DNA from: Oleispirillum naphthae
GTDB taxonomy: Bacteria; Pseudomonadota; Alphaproteobacteria; Rhodospirillales; Rhodospirillaceae
Length of the DNA stretch: 64,000 nucleotides
Assembly (NCBI GenBank): GCA_027864655.1
Contig: JAQAZG010000010.1
Span: forward strand, 1 to 64,000
Direction of reading: 5' to 3'
The position numbers and the translations under genes are program-made. Below, in pieces: positions 56,916 through 64,000 of this stretch. The stretch's first letter is position 1, and each line of letters begins with the position of its first letter. A model generated the notes under the pieces. The model made no database searches. It was given only the letters and a program-made list of their open reading frames with translations, and had not been told where the DNA came from.

Positions 56916-58871
56916 GTGATACTCGACATGTTCAAGGATAAGACGCTGAGCTACGGCTCCGGCCGGAGGACTCTCTCCGGCCCGCTCGCGATCGCGGCCT
57001 CCCTGGTCTCGATCGCGTGGATCACCTTCCACGTTCTGCTCGCCTCGGACCTCGTCTACGCGCTGCCGATGCAGGTGAAGCTCGTCCACCTGATGGCGGC
57101 GCTCTGCCTGTGCTTCCTCTTCGTGCCGCCGCTCAAGCGCTGGTCCGGCCGTCCGCCGATGCTGATCGACTATGCCCTCATCGTCGTCACGGTGGCCTCT
57201 CTCGGCTACCTGCTGGTGCGCTACCAGGCGCTCGCCCGCATGGCCGGAACCTACGAACCCGCCGATATCGCCATGGGCTTCGTCGCCTTCCTGGTGCTGC
57301 TCGAAGCCGGGCGGCGGGCGATCAGCATGGGACTCTACGTCCTCGTCCTCTTCACCCTGGTCTACGCCATCTTCGGCCGTTCCTTCCCCGCGCCGTTCAC
57401 CCACGTCGGCTTCGGCGTCGAGGCGCTGACGCACCACCTGATGCTCACCGCCGAGGGCGTCTTCGGCTTCGTCCTCGGGGTTTCGGCCGAGATCATCATC
57501 GTCTTCGTGGTGTTCGGCTGCGTTCTCCAGGAAGTGAAGATCGCCGACTTCTTCTTCGACCTCGCGCGCAGCATCACCGGCCGGGCGCTCGGCGGCCCGG
57601 CCAAGGTCGCGGTGATTTCCAGCAGCCTGATGGGCATGGTCAGCGGCGAGACCTCGGCCAACGTCGCCACCACCGGCGCCTTCACCATTCCGCTGATGAA
57701 GCGGGTGGGCTATGCGCCCTACTTCGCCGGGGCGATCGAGACCGCGGCCTCCGCCGGCGGCCAGATCATGCCGCCGATCATGGGGGCCACCGCCTTCGTC
57801 ATCGCCGATGCCCTGGGCGTGCCCTATGTGCGCATCGCCACCGCCGCGATCTGCCCGGCGATCCTCTACTACGTCGGCGTCTTCGCCGCGGTGCATTTCC
57901 GCGCCGCCCGCCGCGGCCTCTACGAGTCCGACCCCGAGCAGCTGCCGCGCTTCCGCGACGTGATGCTGAAGAAGGGCCACCTGCTGTTGCCGATCGGCGG
58001 CATCGTGGCGCTGATGGTGATGGAGTACACCCCCACCGTCGCCGCGTTCTGGGGCGGCATCATGGTGTCGATCCTGCTCACCGTGTTCAACGCGGCGACG
58101 CGGCTCACCCTGCCGAAGATCATCAACATCGCCGAGACCGCGGCGCGCACCGCGATGAGCCTCGCCATCGCGATGGCGCTGGTCGGCGTCCTCGTCGGCG
58201 TCGCCTCGCTCACCGGCATCACCGTCACCATCGCCGACAAGATCTTCGCGCTCGCGGGCGGCAGCATGTGGGCGGCGCTGGCGCTGACCATGGTGGTGTC
58301 GCTGGTGCTCGGCATGGGCGTGCCGACGACGCCCGCCTACGTGCTCGCCAGCATCAGCGCCGCGCCGGTGCTGATGCGCATGGGCGTTCCCGACATCGCG
58401 GCGCACATGTTCGTCTTCTACTTCGCCTGCATGTCGGCGCTCACCCCGCCGGTGTGCACCGGCGCCTACACCGCGGCGGGCCTGGCTGGGGCCAACCCCA
58501 ATCAGGTGGGTTTCACCTCGCTGCGCCTCGCCCTCGGCGGCTTCATCGTCCCCTTCCTCTGCATCGAGTACCCCAGCCTGCTGCTGATCGAGCGCACCTT
58601 CTCGCTGGTCAACCTCGTCTACGTCATGTTCGCGGTGTCGGTGGCGCTCGTCCTCGTCACCGTGGCGTTCGAGGGCTTCATGCTGCGGCCGGTCCCCATC
58701 CTCGTGCGTGCCGCGCTCGTCGTCGCGGCCGTTCTCATCATCCTCCCCAACGCCGTGCCCGCCGTCATCGGCTGGGGCGGGGCTGGGCTGTTCTTCGCCT
58801 GGCATTGGTTGAAGCATCGGGCCGCCGCGCGGGCGGACCGGGAACCCATCGAAAACATCATGGAGGTTTGA
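56916..58871 (+). CDS. TRAP transporter fused 4TM/12TM permease
   Basis: The 651-residue membrane protein combines the small and large TRAP permease subunits. It has about 16-18 helices; the large-subunit part shows SSLMGMVSGETSANVATTGAFTIPLMKR, EAASGGQIMPP-like ETAASAGGQIMPPIMGA and LGMGVPTTPAYVLA. This arrangement is typical of TAXI-type systems driven by sodium or proton gradients. The start is GTG 56916; the stop abuts the receptor gene. Confidence 0.95.
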   Translation: MILDMFKDKTLSYGSGRRTLSGPLAIAASLVSIAWITFHVLLASDLVYALPMQVKLVHLMAALCLCFLFVPPLKRWSGRPPMLIDYALIVVTVASLGYLLVRYQALARMAGTYEPADIAMGFVAFLVLLEAGRRAISMGLYVLVLFTLVYAIFGRSFPAPFTHVGFGVEALTHHLMLTAEGVFGFVLGVSAEIIIVFVVFGCVLQEVKIADFFFDLARSITGRALGGPAKVAVISSSLMGMVSGETSANVATTGAFTIPLMKRVGYAPYFAGAIETAASAGGQIMPPIMGATAFVIADALGVPYVRIATAAICPAILYYVGVFAAVHFRAARRGLYESDPEQLPRFRDVMLKKGHLLLPIGGIVALMVMEYTPTVAAFWGGIMVSILLTVFNAATRLTLPKIINIAETAARTAMSLAIAMALVGVLVGVASLTGITVTIADKIFALAGGSMWAALALTMVVSLVLGMGVPTTPAYVLASISAAPVLMRMGVPDIAAHMFVFYFACMSALTPPVCTGAYTAAGLAGANPNQVGFTSLRLALGGFIVPFLCIEYPSLLLIERTFSLVNLVYVMFAVSVALVLVTVAFEGFMLRPVPILVRAALVVAAVLIILPNAVPAVIGWGGAGLFFAWHWLKHRAAARADREPIENIMEV

Positions 58872-59834
58872 ATGTCTTGGCAATCGGTTTTCAAGTCCTT
58901 GGCGGCCGCCGCAATCCTCGTTCCGTCCTTCGCCGGCGGGGCGCTGGCGGAGGATGCCTTCCTCAAGATCGGCACCGCGAGCATGGGCGGGAACTTCTTC
59001 CCGATGGGCGCCGCGATGGCGGAAGTGCTGGGGCCGCAGATCAAGGGCTACAGCTTCACGCCGATGGCCACCGCGGGCTCCGCCTACAACATGACGGCGC
59101 TGCAAAAGGGCGAACAGGACATCGGCCTCTGCCAGGGCTCGGCGGTGGCGGCCGCGGTCAAGGGCACCGGCGAGTTCGCCGGGCGTAAGACCGACAAGGT
59201 CTATGCCATCGCGCAGTACCATTCGACGCCGCAGCACATCGTCTACAACGCCAAGCTTTCGGTGAAGTCGCTGAAGGACCTCAAGGGCAAGCGCATCGAA
59301 CTGATGTCGCCCGGCGACGGCATCGAGGTGGCGACCAAGCAGATTCTCTCCGCGGTCGGCCTGTCGATGAAGGACGTCGTGGGCGAGCACAGCGGCAACC
59401 GCCAGCAGTCGAGCTCGCGGCTGAAGACCGGCCGCATGGACGCGATCATCGACGGCACCGGCGTCGGCGCGGCGTGGATGGTGGACGTCATCGGCGAGGG
59501 CCGCTTCAAGCTGCTTTCCCTCTCCCCCGCGGAGATCGAGGCGATCGTCACCAAGAATTCGGAATTCAGCCCGGCGACGATCCCGGCGAAGAGCTACGTC
59601 GGCCAGGATGCGGACGTGCGGACGGTGGCCAACTGGACGATCGTCGTCGTCCGCGCCGGCCTGCCGGACGATCTCGTCTACGCGATGACCAAGGCGATGT
59701 TCGAGAACCAGGCCGATCTCGCCAAGCGCCACACCTACTTCAAGGACCTGCGTCCGGAGAACGTGAAGGGCGGCATCGCCGCGCCGATGCATCCCGGCGC
59801 GCTTCGTTACTACAAGGAAAAGGGCATCCTCTAA
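58872..59834 (+). CDS. TAXI family TRAP transporter solute receptor
   Basis: The 320-residue periplasmic protein has a signal peptide cleaved after about GGALA and then EDAFLKIGTASMGGNFFPMGAAMAE, the TAXI signature region, plus LKDLKGKRIELMSPGDGIEVATKQIL. It captures the substrate for the fused permease. TAXI systems import organic acids or amino acids such as glutamate in known cases. It starts immediately after the permease stop. Confidence 0.95.
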   Translation: MSWQSVFKSLAAAAILVPSFAGGALAEDAFLKIGTASMGGNFFPMGAAMAEVLGPQIKGYSFTPMATAGSAYNMTALQKGEQDIGLCQGSAVAAAVKGTGEFAGRKTDKVYAIAQYHSTPQHIVYNAKLSVKSLKDLKGKRIELMSPGDGIEVATKQILSAVGLSMKDVVGEHSGNRQQSSSRLKTGRMDAIIDGTGVGAAWMVDVIGEGRFKLLSLSPAEIEAIVTKNSEFSPATIPAKSYVGQDADVRTVANWTIVVVRAGLPDDLVYAMTKAMFENQADLAKRHTYFKDLRPENVKGGIAAPMHPGALRYYKEKGIL

Positions 59835-59867
59835 GCCCGCCGCGACTCCAACTCCGAGGATCTTTTT

Positions 59868-60833
59868 GTGATCGCATTGTCCGATATCCAGGAGGCGCGA
59901 GGCCGGATCCGGCCTCACGTCCTGGCAACCCCGGTCCTCCCCGCGCCCTGGCTCGACCAGGCGGGCGGGGGGCCGGTCTACCTCAAGCCGGAAAGCCTGC
60001 AGGCGACCGGCTCGTTCAAGGCGCGCGGCGCCGGCAGCCTTCTGCTCTCCCTGGGCAGGGAGGCGCTCGCCAAGGGTGTGGTCACCGCTTCGTCGGGCAA
60101 CCACGGTCTCGGCGTCGCGTTCATCGCCGCGCGGCTCGGCTGCCCGGCGACGGTGATCGTCCCCGACGGCTGCACGCCGATCAAGATGTCCGGCCTCAAG
60201 GCGCTGGGGGCGCGCGTCGTCGCCTACGGCCGCAGCTCCAAGGAGCGCCGCGCCTACGCCCACACCCTCGCCGACGAGGAGGGCATGCTGTTCGTCCACT
60301 CCCACGACGACCCGCTGATCGCCGCGGGGCAGGGGACGATCGGCCTGGAAATCCTGGACTCCCTCCCCGGCCTCGGGGCGGTGGTGGTTCCGGTGGGCGG
60401 CGGCGGCCTGATCGCGGGCATCGCCACCGCGATCAAGGAGAGCAATCCCGCGGTCAAGGTCTACGGCGTCGAGCCGGAGATCGGCTGCTGCATGAAGATG
60501 TCGCTCGACAAGGGCGAGATCGTCGAACTGCCCGCCACCCCGGCGACGATCGCCGACGGCCTGCGCGGCACCCGCCCCGGCGCCCTGCCGTTCGCGGTGG
60601 CGCAAAAGTACGTCGATGGCGTGGTCACGGTGAGCGAGGCGGCGATCCGCGCCGCGGTGCGCGGCCTGCTCCGCCGCAGCAAGCTGGTGATCGAGCCGTC
60701 CGGCGCGGTGGTGGCGGCGGCAGTGATGCAGGGCCTGATTCCGCCCTGCGAGGGTCCGGTGTGCGCCGTCTTGAGCGGCGGCAACATCGACGAACGGGTG
60801 TTGATCGACATTCTCAGCGAAGGAGAGGACTGA
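59868..60833 (+). CDS. PLP-dependent threonine/serine/3-hydroxyaspartate ammonia-lyase-like
   Basis: The 321-residue fold type II PLP enzyme has [18 protein letters not shown] with the PLP lysine (about K51), [20 protein letters not shown], and the phosphate-binding [15 protein letters not shown]. It resembles catabolic threonine dehydratase and threo/erythro-3-hydroxyaspartate dehydratases, without a regulatory ACT domain. It presumably removes ammonia from a 3-hydroxy amino acid formed or used in the pathway. Start is GTG 59868; its stop overlaps the aldolase start (TGATG). Confidence 0.88.
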   Translation: MIALSDIQEARGRIRPHVLATPVLPAPWLDQAGGGPVYLKPESLQATGSFKARGAGSLLLSLGREALAKGVVTASSGNHGLGVAFIAARLGCPATVIVPDGCTPIKMSGLKALGARVVAYGRSSKERRAYAHTLADEEGMLFVHSHDDPLIAAGQGTIGLEILDSLPGLGAVVVPVGGGGLIAGIATAIKESNPAVKVYGVEPEIGCCMKMSLDKGEIVELPATPATIADGLRGTRPGALPFAVAQKYVDGVVTVSEAAIRAAVRGLLRRSKLVIEPSGAVVAAAVMQGLIPPCEGPVCAVLSGGNIDERVLIDILSEGED

Positions 60834-61807
60834 TGCTCGAAATCTTCGATTGTACCCTGCGCGACGGCGGCCACGCCCTCGCAGGCGGCTTCTCCGCCGC
60901 GGGGGCGGCGCAGGTGGTGCGCGGGCTGCTCGACGCCGGCGTGCGCGGCATCGAGTTCGGCCGCGCCTCCGGCATCGGCTCGCCGAAGGGAAAGGTCGCC
61001 GACGAGGACTACCTCAAGGCGGTGTCGCCGATGTTCGGCGAGGGCGAGATCGGCATGTTCTGCCGTCCCGACTGGTACGGCGATGCGCAGCATGCGCTCG
61101 CCACCGGCTACCGCCTCGGCTTTTTGCGCGTCGGCGCCAACTGCCGCAAGGTGGAGGCCTCCGCGCCGGTGATCGAGCGCATCCGCAAGGCGGGGATCAT
61201 GGTGCGCTACAGCCTGATCGAGGCGCACATGCTCTCGCCCAGGGAACTTGCCGAGAGCGCCCATAAGGTGGAGAGCTACGGCGCCCAGGTGGTGACGATC
61301 ATGGATTCGGCGGGCACCCTGCTGCCTGCCGAGGTGCGCGACCGCGTCGCCGCGCTGGTGGACCGGGTGGGCATTCCGGTCGGCTTCCACGGCCACAACA
61401 ATCTCGGCCTCTCCATCGCCAACGCGCTTGCCGCGCTGGAGGCGGGGGCATCCTCGCTCGACGGGGCGCTCACCGGGCTGGCGCGCAGCGCCGGCAACGC
61501 CCCCACCGAAATGCTGGTGACGGTCCTCGGCAAGCTCGGCATCGACACCGGCATCGACCCCTTCGCGCTGTTCGACTTCATCGACGGCGGCTTCCGCGAG
61601 GCGGTGCCCGCCGCGCCCGCCGTGCCGCCGCTCGACATCGTCTACGGCATGGTCGGCTTCCACTCGCGCAACCTGCCGGTGGTGGAGGCAGTGGCCGCCG
61701 CCGAGGGCGTCGGCGTCATCCGCTTGATCGCCGAGACCGCCAAGGGCGGCGGGGCGATCGACGAGGCGGCGGCCAAGGCCGCCGCGGCACGCCTGCGCAA
61801 GGCGTGA
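60833..61807 (+). CDS. DmpG/HOA-like DRE-TIM aldolase
   Basis: The 324-residue protein is a DRE-TIM metalloenzyme: IFDCTLRDGGHALAGGF at the N-terminus (metal aspartate), VTIMDSAGTLLP and GFHGHNNLGLSIANALAA with the metal histidines. This matches the 4-hydroxy-2-oxovalerate aldolase-like group, which cleaves 4-hydroxy-2-oxo acids to pyruvate and an aldehyde. DmpF-type aldehyde dehydrogenase is not beside it, so the aldehyde product must be handled otherwise, for example as glyoxylate used by the aminotransferase. Confidence 0.88.
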   Translation: MLEIFDCTLRDGGHALAGGFSAAGAAQVVRGLLDAGVRGIEFGRASGIGSPKGKVADEDYLKAVSPMFGEGEIGMFCRPDWYGDAQHALATGYRLGFLRVGANCRKVEASAPVIERIRKAGIMVRYSLIEAHMLSPRELAESAHKVESYGAQVVTIMDSAGTLLPAEVRDRVAALVDRVGIPVGFHGHNNLGLSIANALAALEAGASSLDGALTGLARSAGNAPTEMLVTVLGKLGIDTGIDPFALFDFIDGGFREAVPAAPAVPPLDIVYGMVGFHSRNLPVVEAVAAAEGVGVIRLIAETAKGGGAIDEAAAKAAAARLRKA

Positions 61808-61963
61808 ACCCAGGACGGCGTGGAGGGCTGCCCCCCTCCGCGCCGTCCGCACCGGCGGCGGCCCGGTTTCGGCGCCATACCCATAGTTCCTGATTTGTCC
61901 CGAAGGGTCGTGGCGCGGCGGGATTCTCCCGTTTGCGGCGGGCGCACCGTCCGTTCCCGAACC

Positions 61964-62698
61964 TCAGGCGGTGAGCGTCGGCGGGGCGAGGCAGGCGGGC
62001 AGCTCCGCCAGGGTGCGGATTTCGCGGTCCGGCGCGCCGGGCAGGCGCTCGCCGCGCTGGCCGTAGCGGTTGCACCACACCACCCGCATGCCGCAGACGG
62101 AAGCGGCATGGGCGTCCCAGGGGTTGGAGGACTGGAAGGAGACCTCCTGCGCGGTCACGCCGAGGCCATCGACGGCGGAACGGTAGACCGAGGGGTGGGG
62201 TTTGAAGGTGCGCAGCGGATCGACCGAGAACACCGCATCGAACAGGCCGGTGAGTCCGGCGTTGGCGACCGCGGCCTCCAGCATCGCGGGCGCGCCGTTG
62301 GAGAGGATCGCGGTGGTGAACCCCGCCTGCCGCAGGGCGCGCAGCATTCCGGGGACCTCGGGGAAGGCGGACAGGCCGAGGTAGAGGTCCATCAGCCGCC
62401 GGTGCAGCCCCGGCGTGCGGATATCCAGGCTGTCGAGGGCGTAATCCAGGCTGTCGGCGGTGATCTGCCAGAAATCGGCATAGCGGCCCAAGAGCGCGCG
62501 CAGCCAGGTGTATTGCAACTGCTTGTCGCGCCACAGCGCGGTCAGCGCGGCGCGGCGGTCCTCCGGAATGCCGGGGCAGCTTGCGGCGGCGGAGGCGAAG
62601 TCGAAGATCGTGCCGTAGGCGTCGAAGACGCAGGCGCGGATTCCGGTGAGCGGCGGCAGCGTGGCGTGTTCGGAAGCGGAGACGGGGGAGGCGGTCAT
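61964..62698 (-). CDS. Haloacid dehalogenase type II (HAD superfamily)
   Basis: The 244-residue protein has ACVFDAYGTIFDF (nucleophile aspartate), AILSNGAPAMLEAAV, the DPLRTFKPHPSVYRSAV lysine motif and SFQSSNPWDAHAASVCGM, all diagnostic of L-2-haloacid dehalogenases. Type II enzymes hydrolyse halogenated acids, though some members act on phospho-substrates. It overlaps its TetR gene by four bases (ATGA), so the regulator and enzyme are cotranscribed. Confidence 0.9.
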   Translation of the reverse strand: MTASPVSASEHATLPPLTGIRACVFDAYGTIFDFASAAASCPGIPEDRRAALTALWRDKQLQYTWLRALLGRYADFWQITADSLDYALDSLDIRTPGLHRRLMDLYLGLSAFPEVPGMLRALRQAGFTTAILSNGAPAMLEAAVANAGLTGLFDAVFSVDPLRTFKPHPSVYRSAVDGLGVTAQEVSFQSSNPWDAHAASVCGMRVVWCNRYGQRGERLPGAPDREIRTLAELPACLAPPTLTA

Positions 62699-63339
62699 GG
62701 TGCGGGGGCTCCTTTGCCGGAGAGGGAAGGCGGTCGGTGCGGGGGACGCGCCTCCCGGGGGAGGAGGGGCGCAAGCGCCGCATCGACGAGGCGGCGCAGG
62801 CGGCCGGGGTCGGGATCGATGCGCGCGAGGACGCGCATCGCCAGGGCGCAGGCGAGAAGGCTTTCGGCCAGGGCGTCGGGGTCCGCGTCCGGGGAGAGCC
62901 GCCCCGCGGCCTCGGCGCGGCACACCTGGGCGCGGAAGAAATCCTTCATCTCGTCCAGCCGCGCGCGGGCGAGGCCGCGCGCGCCCGGCACCGTGGCGGC
63001 GCCGTCGAGGGCGGTGTTGACGAGGAAGCAGCCGCGCCGCTCGGGGTCCGAGATCGAGAGGTCGGCCAATTCGTGAAGGAAGCCGGAAACCGCCGCCAGC
63101 GGGTCCGCCAGGGCGGAAAACCGCGCCATGCGTTCGGCCGGGCCTTCCTCGGCATAGCGGCGCAGGGCCTCGACGAACAGGCCGTCCTTGTCGCCGAAGC
63201 GGTGGTAGAGCGCGGCTGCGCCGAGGCCGGAGGCCTCCGAAACGTCGCGGATCGAGGTGCCGGCATAGCCGCGCCGCCAGAACAGGGCGATGGCGTGGTC
63301 GAGCACGGTGTCGTCGTCGAGAATGCGGGTGCGCGGCAT
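62695..63339 (-). CDS. TetR family transcriptional regulator
   Basis: The 214-residue protein has the TetR helix-turn-helix ALFWRRGYAGTSIRDVSEASGLGAAALYHRFGDKDGLF (about 18-54) and a variable ligand domain with a proline-rich tail. It is transcribed ahead of the dehalogenase gene and likely controls it. A palindrome lies about 40-60 bp upstream. Confidence 0.9.
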   Translation of the reverse strand: MPRTRILDDDTVLDHAIALFWRRGYAGTSIRDVSEASGLGAAALYHRFGDKDGLFVEALRRYAEEGPAERMARFSALADPLAAVSGFLHELADLSISDPERRGCFLVNTALDGAATVPGARGLARARLDEMKDFFRAQVCRAEAAGRLSPDADPDALAESLLACALAMRVLARIDPDPGRLRRLVDAALAPLLPREARPPHRPPSLSGKGAPAP

Positions 63340-63375
63340 GCGGCGCTCCGGATGGGGCTGAAGGGCGGGGTTATA

Positions 63376-63397
63376 TTAATAAGAACGTTCGTTAAAA
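63376..63397. promoter_or_regulatory. Candidate TetR operator
   Basis: The near-palindrome TTAATAAGAAC followed by GTTCGTTAAAA, centred on GAACGTTC (63383-63390), lies in an AT-rich patch just upstream of the TetR-type gene. It is a typical place for an autoregulatory site. Confidence 0.5.
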
Positions 63398-63448
63398 TAC
63401 AAGCGGAATGTGGCGGGCCACGGATCCGTTACGGCGGAGGGCGGCGGG

Positions 63449-63916
63449 CTACTCCGGGTCCTTGCAGACGTCCACCCAGGCCGCGCCGGTGATCTCGGCG
63501 AGGCGGGCGGGGGAGATGCGCAGGGCGCTGTTGGTCGAGCCCGCGGCGGGCAGCACCTCGTCGAAGGCCTGGAGCGACACGTCGCAATAGACCGGCAGCG
63601 GCGAGGCGAGGCCGAACGGGCAGACCCCGCCCACCGGGTGGCCGGTGATCTCCACCACTTCCTCGGCTTCGAGCATGCGTGCCTTGCCGCCGAAGGCGGC
63701 CTTGGCCTTTTTGTTGTCGAGCCGCGCGGTGCCGCAGGCGACCACCAGCAGCGCCTTGCCCTCCACCTTGAGCGACAGGGTTTTCGCGATGCGCGCGGGT
63801 TCGACGCCGAACCCGGCGGCGGCCAGCTCCACCGTGGCGGTGCTCTGCGGCAGTTCGACGACGGCGAGGTCGGGGGCCTTTTCGGCGAGGAAGGCCCTGG
63901 CGGATTCGAGGCTCAT
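63449..63916 (-). CDS. YbaK/EbsC-type aminoacyl-tRNA deacylase
   Basis: The 155-residue protein belongs to the YbaK/ProX domain family, with IAKTLSLKVEGKALLVVACGTARLDNKKAK (catalytic lysine) and GHPVGGVCPFGLA. Family members hydrolyse mischarged tRNAs, such as Cys-tRNA(Pro). The gene stands alone and is followed by no clear operon partner. Confidence 0.88.
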   Translation of the reverse strand: MSLESARAFLAEKAPDLAVVELPQSTATVELAAAGFGVEPARIAKTLSLKVEGKALLVVACGTARLDNKKAKAAFGGKARMLEAEEVVEITGHPVGGVCPFGLASPLPVYCDVSLQAFDEVLPAAGSTNSALRISPARLAEITGAAWVDVCKDPE

Positions 63917-64000
63917 GGCGGGTTCCGGAAGCTGCTTGGAAGGCTTCCGTGATACCTCCGCCCGCCGGAGCGCGCAACCCCGGAGGATTGCACGGCGTTT

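Noticed and set aside
56880-60605. Open frame of over 1200 codons antisense to the TRAP and ammonia-lyase genes
   Set aside because: Low-complexity H/R/D/G-rich translation with no family resemblance; the plus-strand genes are well supported.
53948-60833. Beta-hydroxyaspartate cycle
   Set aside because: Aminotransferase and ammonia-lyase are reminiscent, but the PLP aldolase and iminosuccinate reductase are missing and LeuCD/DmpG-like enzymes are not part of that cycle.

Overview
The window is about 64 kb of GC-rich chromosome from what looks like an alphaproteobacterium, probably of the Rhodospirillales type. That reading rests on gene order: ftsE-ftsX-DUF218-plsC divergent from a zinc-ribbon DUF3426 gene, lysA-small lipoprotein-argH divergent from a TlpA-like gene, etfB-etfA beside a PduO-type cobalamin adenosyltransferase, argD-argF-hslO, and guaB-rsmB-guaA-DUF4169. 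Genus is not assignable by eye. No rRNA, tRNA, CRISPR array, integrase or transposase gene was seen.

Layout. 1-3.4 kb: a truncated chemotaxis receptor and a B12-dependent ribonucleotide reductase. 3.8-6.8 kb: a tightly overlapping divisome/envelope operon (ftsE, ftsX, ydcF-like, plsC). 6.9-16.8 kb: zinc-ribbon protein, lysA, small lipoprotein, argH, TlpA-like thioredoxin, PAP2 phosphatase with an ArnT-like glycosyltransferase, ETF subunits and cobalamin adenosyltransferase. 16.9-22.3 kb: LPS export permease, second ArnT-like enzyme, DUF985 cupin, an unknown gene, recX, ABC-2 permease. 22.5-26.2 kb: argD-argF-hslO-lipoprotein. 26.3-35.6 kb: trkH, a PAS-GGDEF-EAL protein overlapping an ErcA-like dehydrogenase, LysE exporter, lipoprotein, glycosyltransferase-TPR protein, bacteriohemerythrin, rlmE. 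35.7-40.4 kb: guaB, rsmB-like, guaA, DUF4169. 40.5-42.1 kb: an AT-richer two-gene island coding for a DprA/Smf-like protein and a ComF-like phosphoribosyltransferase. 42.4-52.8 kb: rsgA, katG, a MazF-like remnant, uracil/xanthine permease, DMT exporter, a Zn-less quinone-oxidoreductase-like gene divergent from an HxlR regulator, purT, an ArsC/Spx-like protein. 53.0-61.8 kb: a compact catabolic cluster (RpiR regulator, class V aminotransferase, LeuC/LeuD-like hydro-lyase, TRAP-TAXI transporter, PLP ammonia-lyase, DmpG-like aldolase). 62-64 kb: HAD dehalogenase with TetR regulator, and a YbaK deacylase.

Three things stand out. First, five near-identical ~95-bp palindromic elements with terminal inverted repeats, plus satellite hairpins, sit directly after stop codons, mostly between convergent genes, and in two cases supply the stop codon and C-terminal residues of the neighbouring protein. 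Second, the DprA-like/phosphoribosyltransferase pair has foreign base composition and a palindrome overlapping its predicted -10 box. Third, the RpiR-controlled cluster assembles a transporter and four enzyme types into a pathway I cannot match to any described one, and its hydro-lyase small subunit has an atypical substrate loop.
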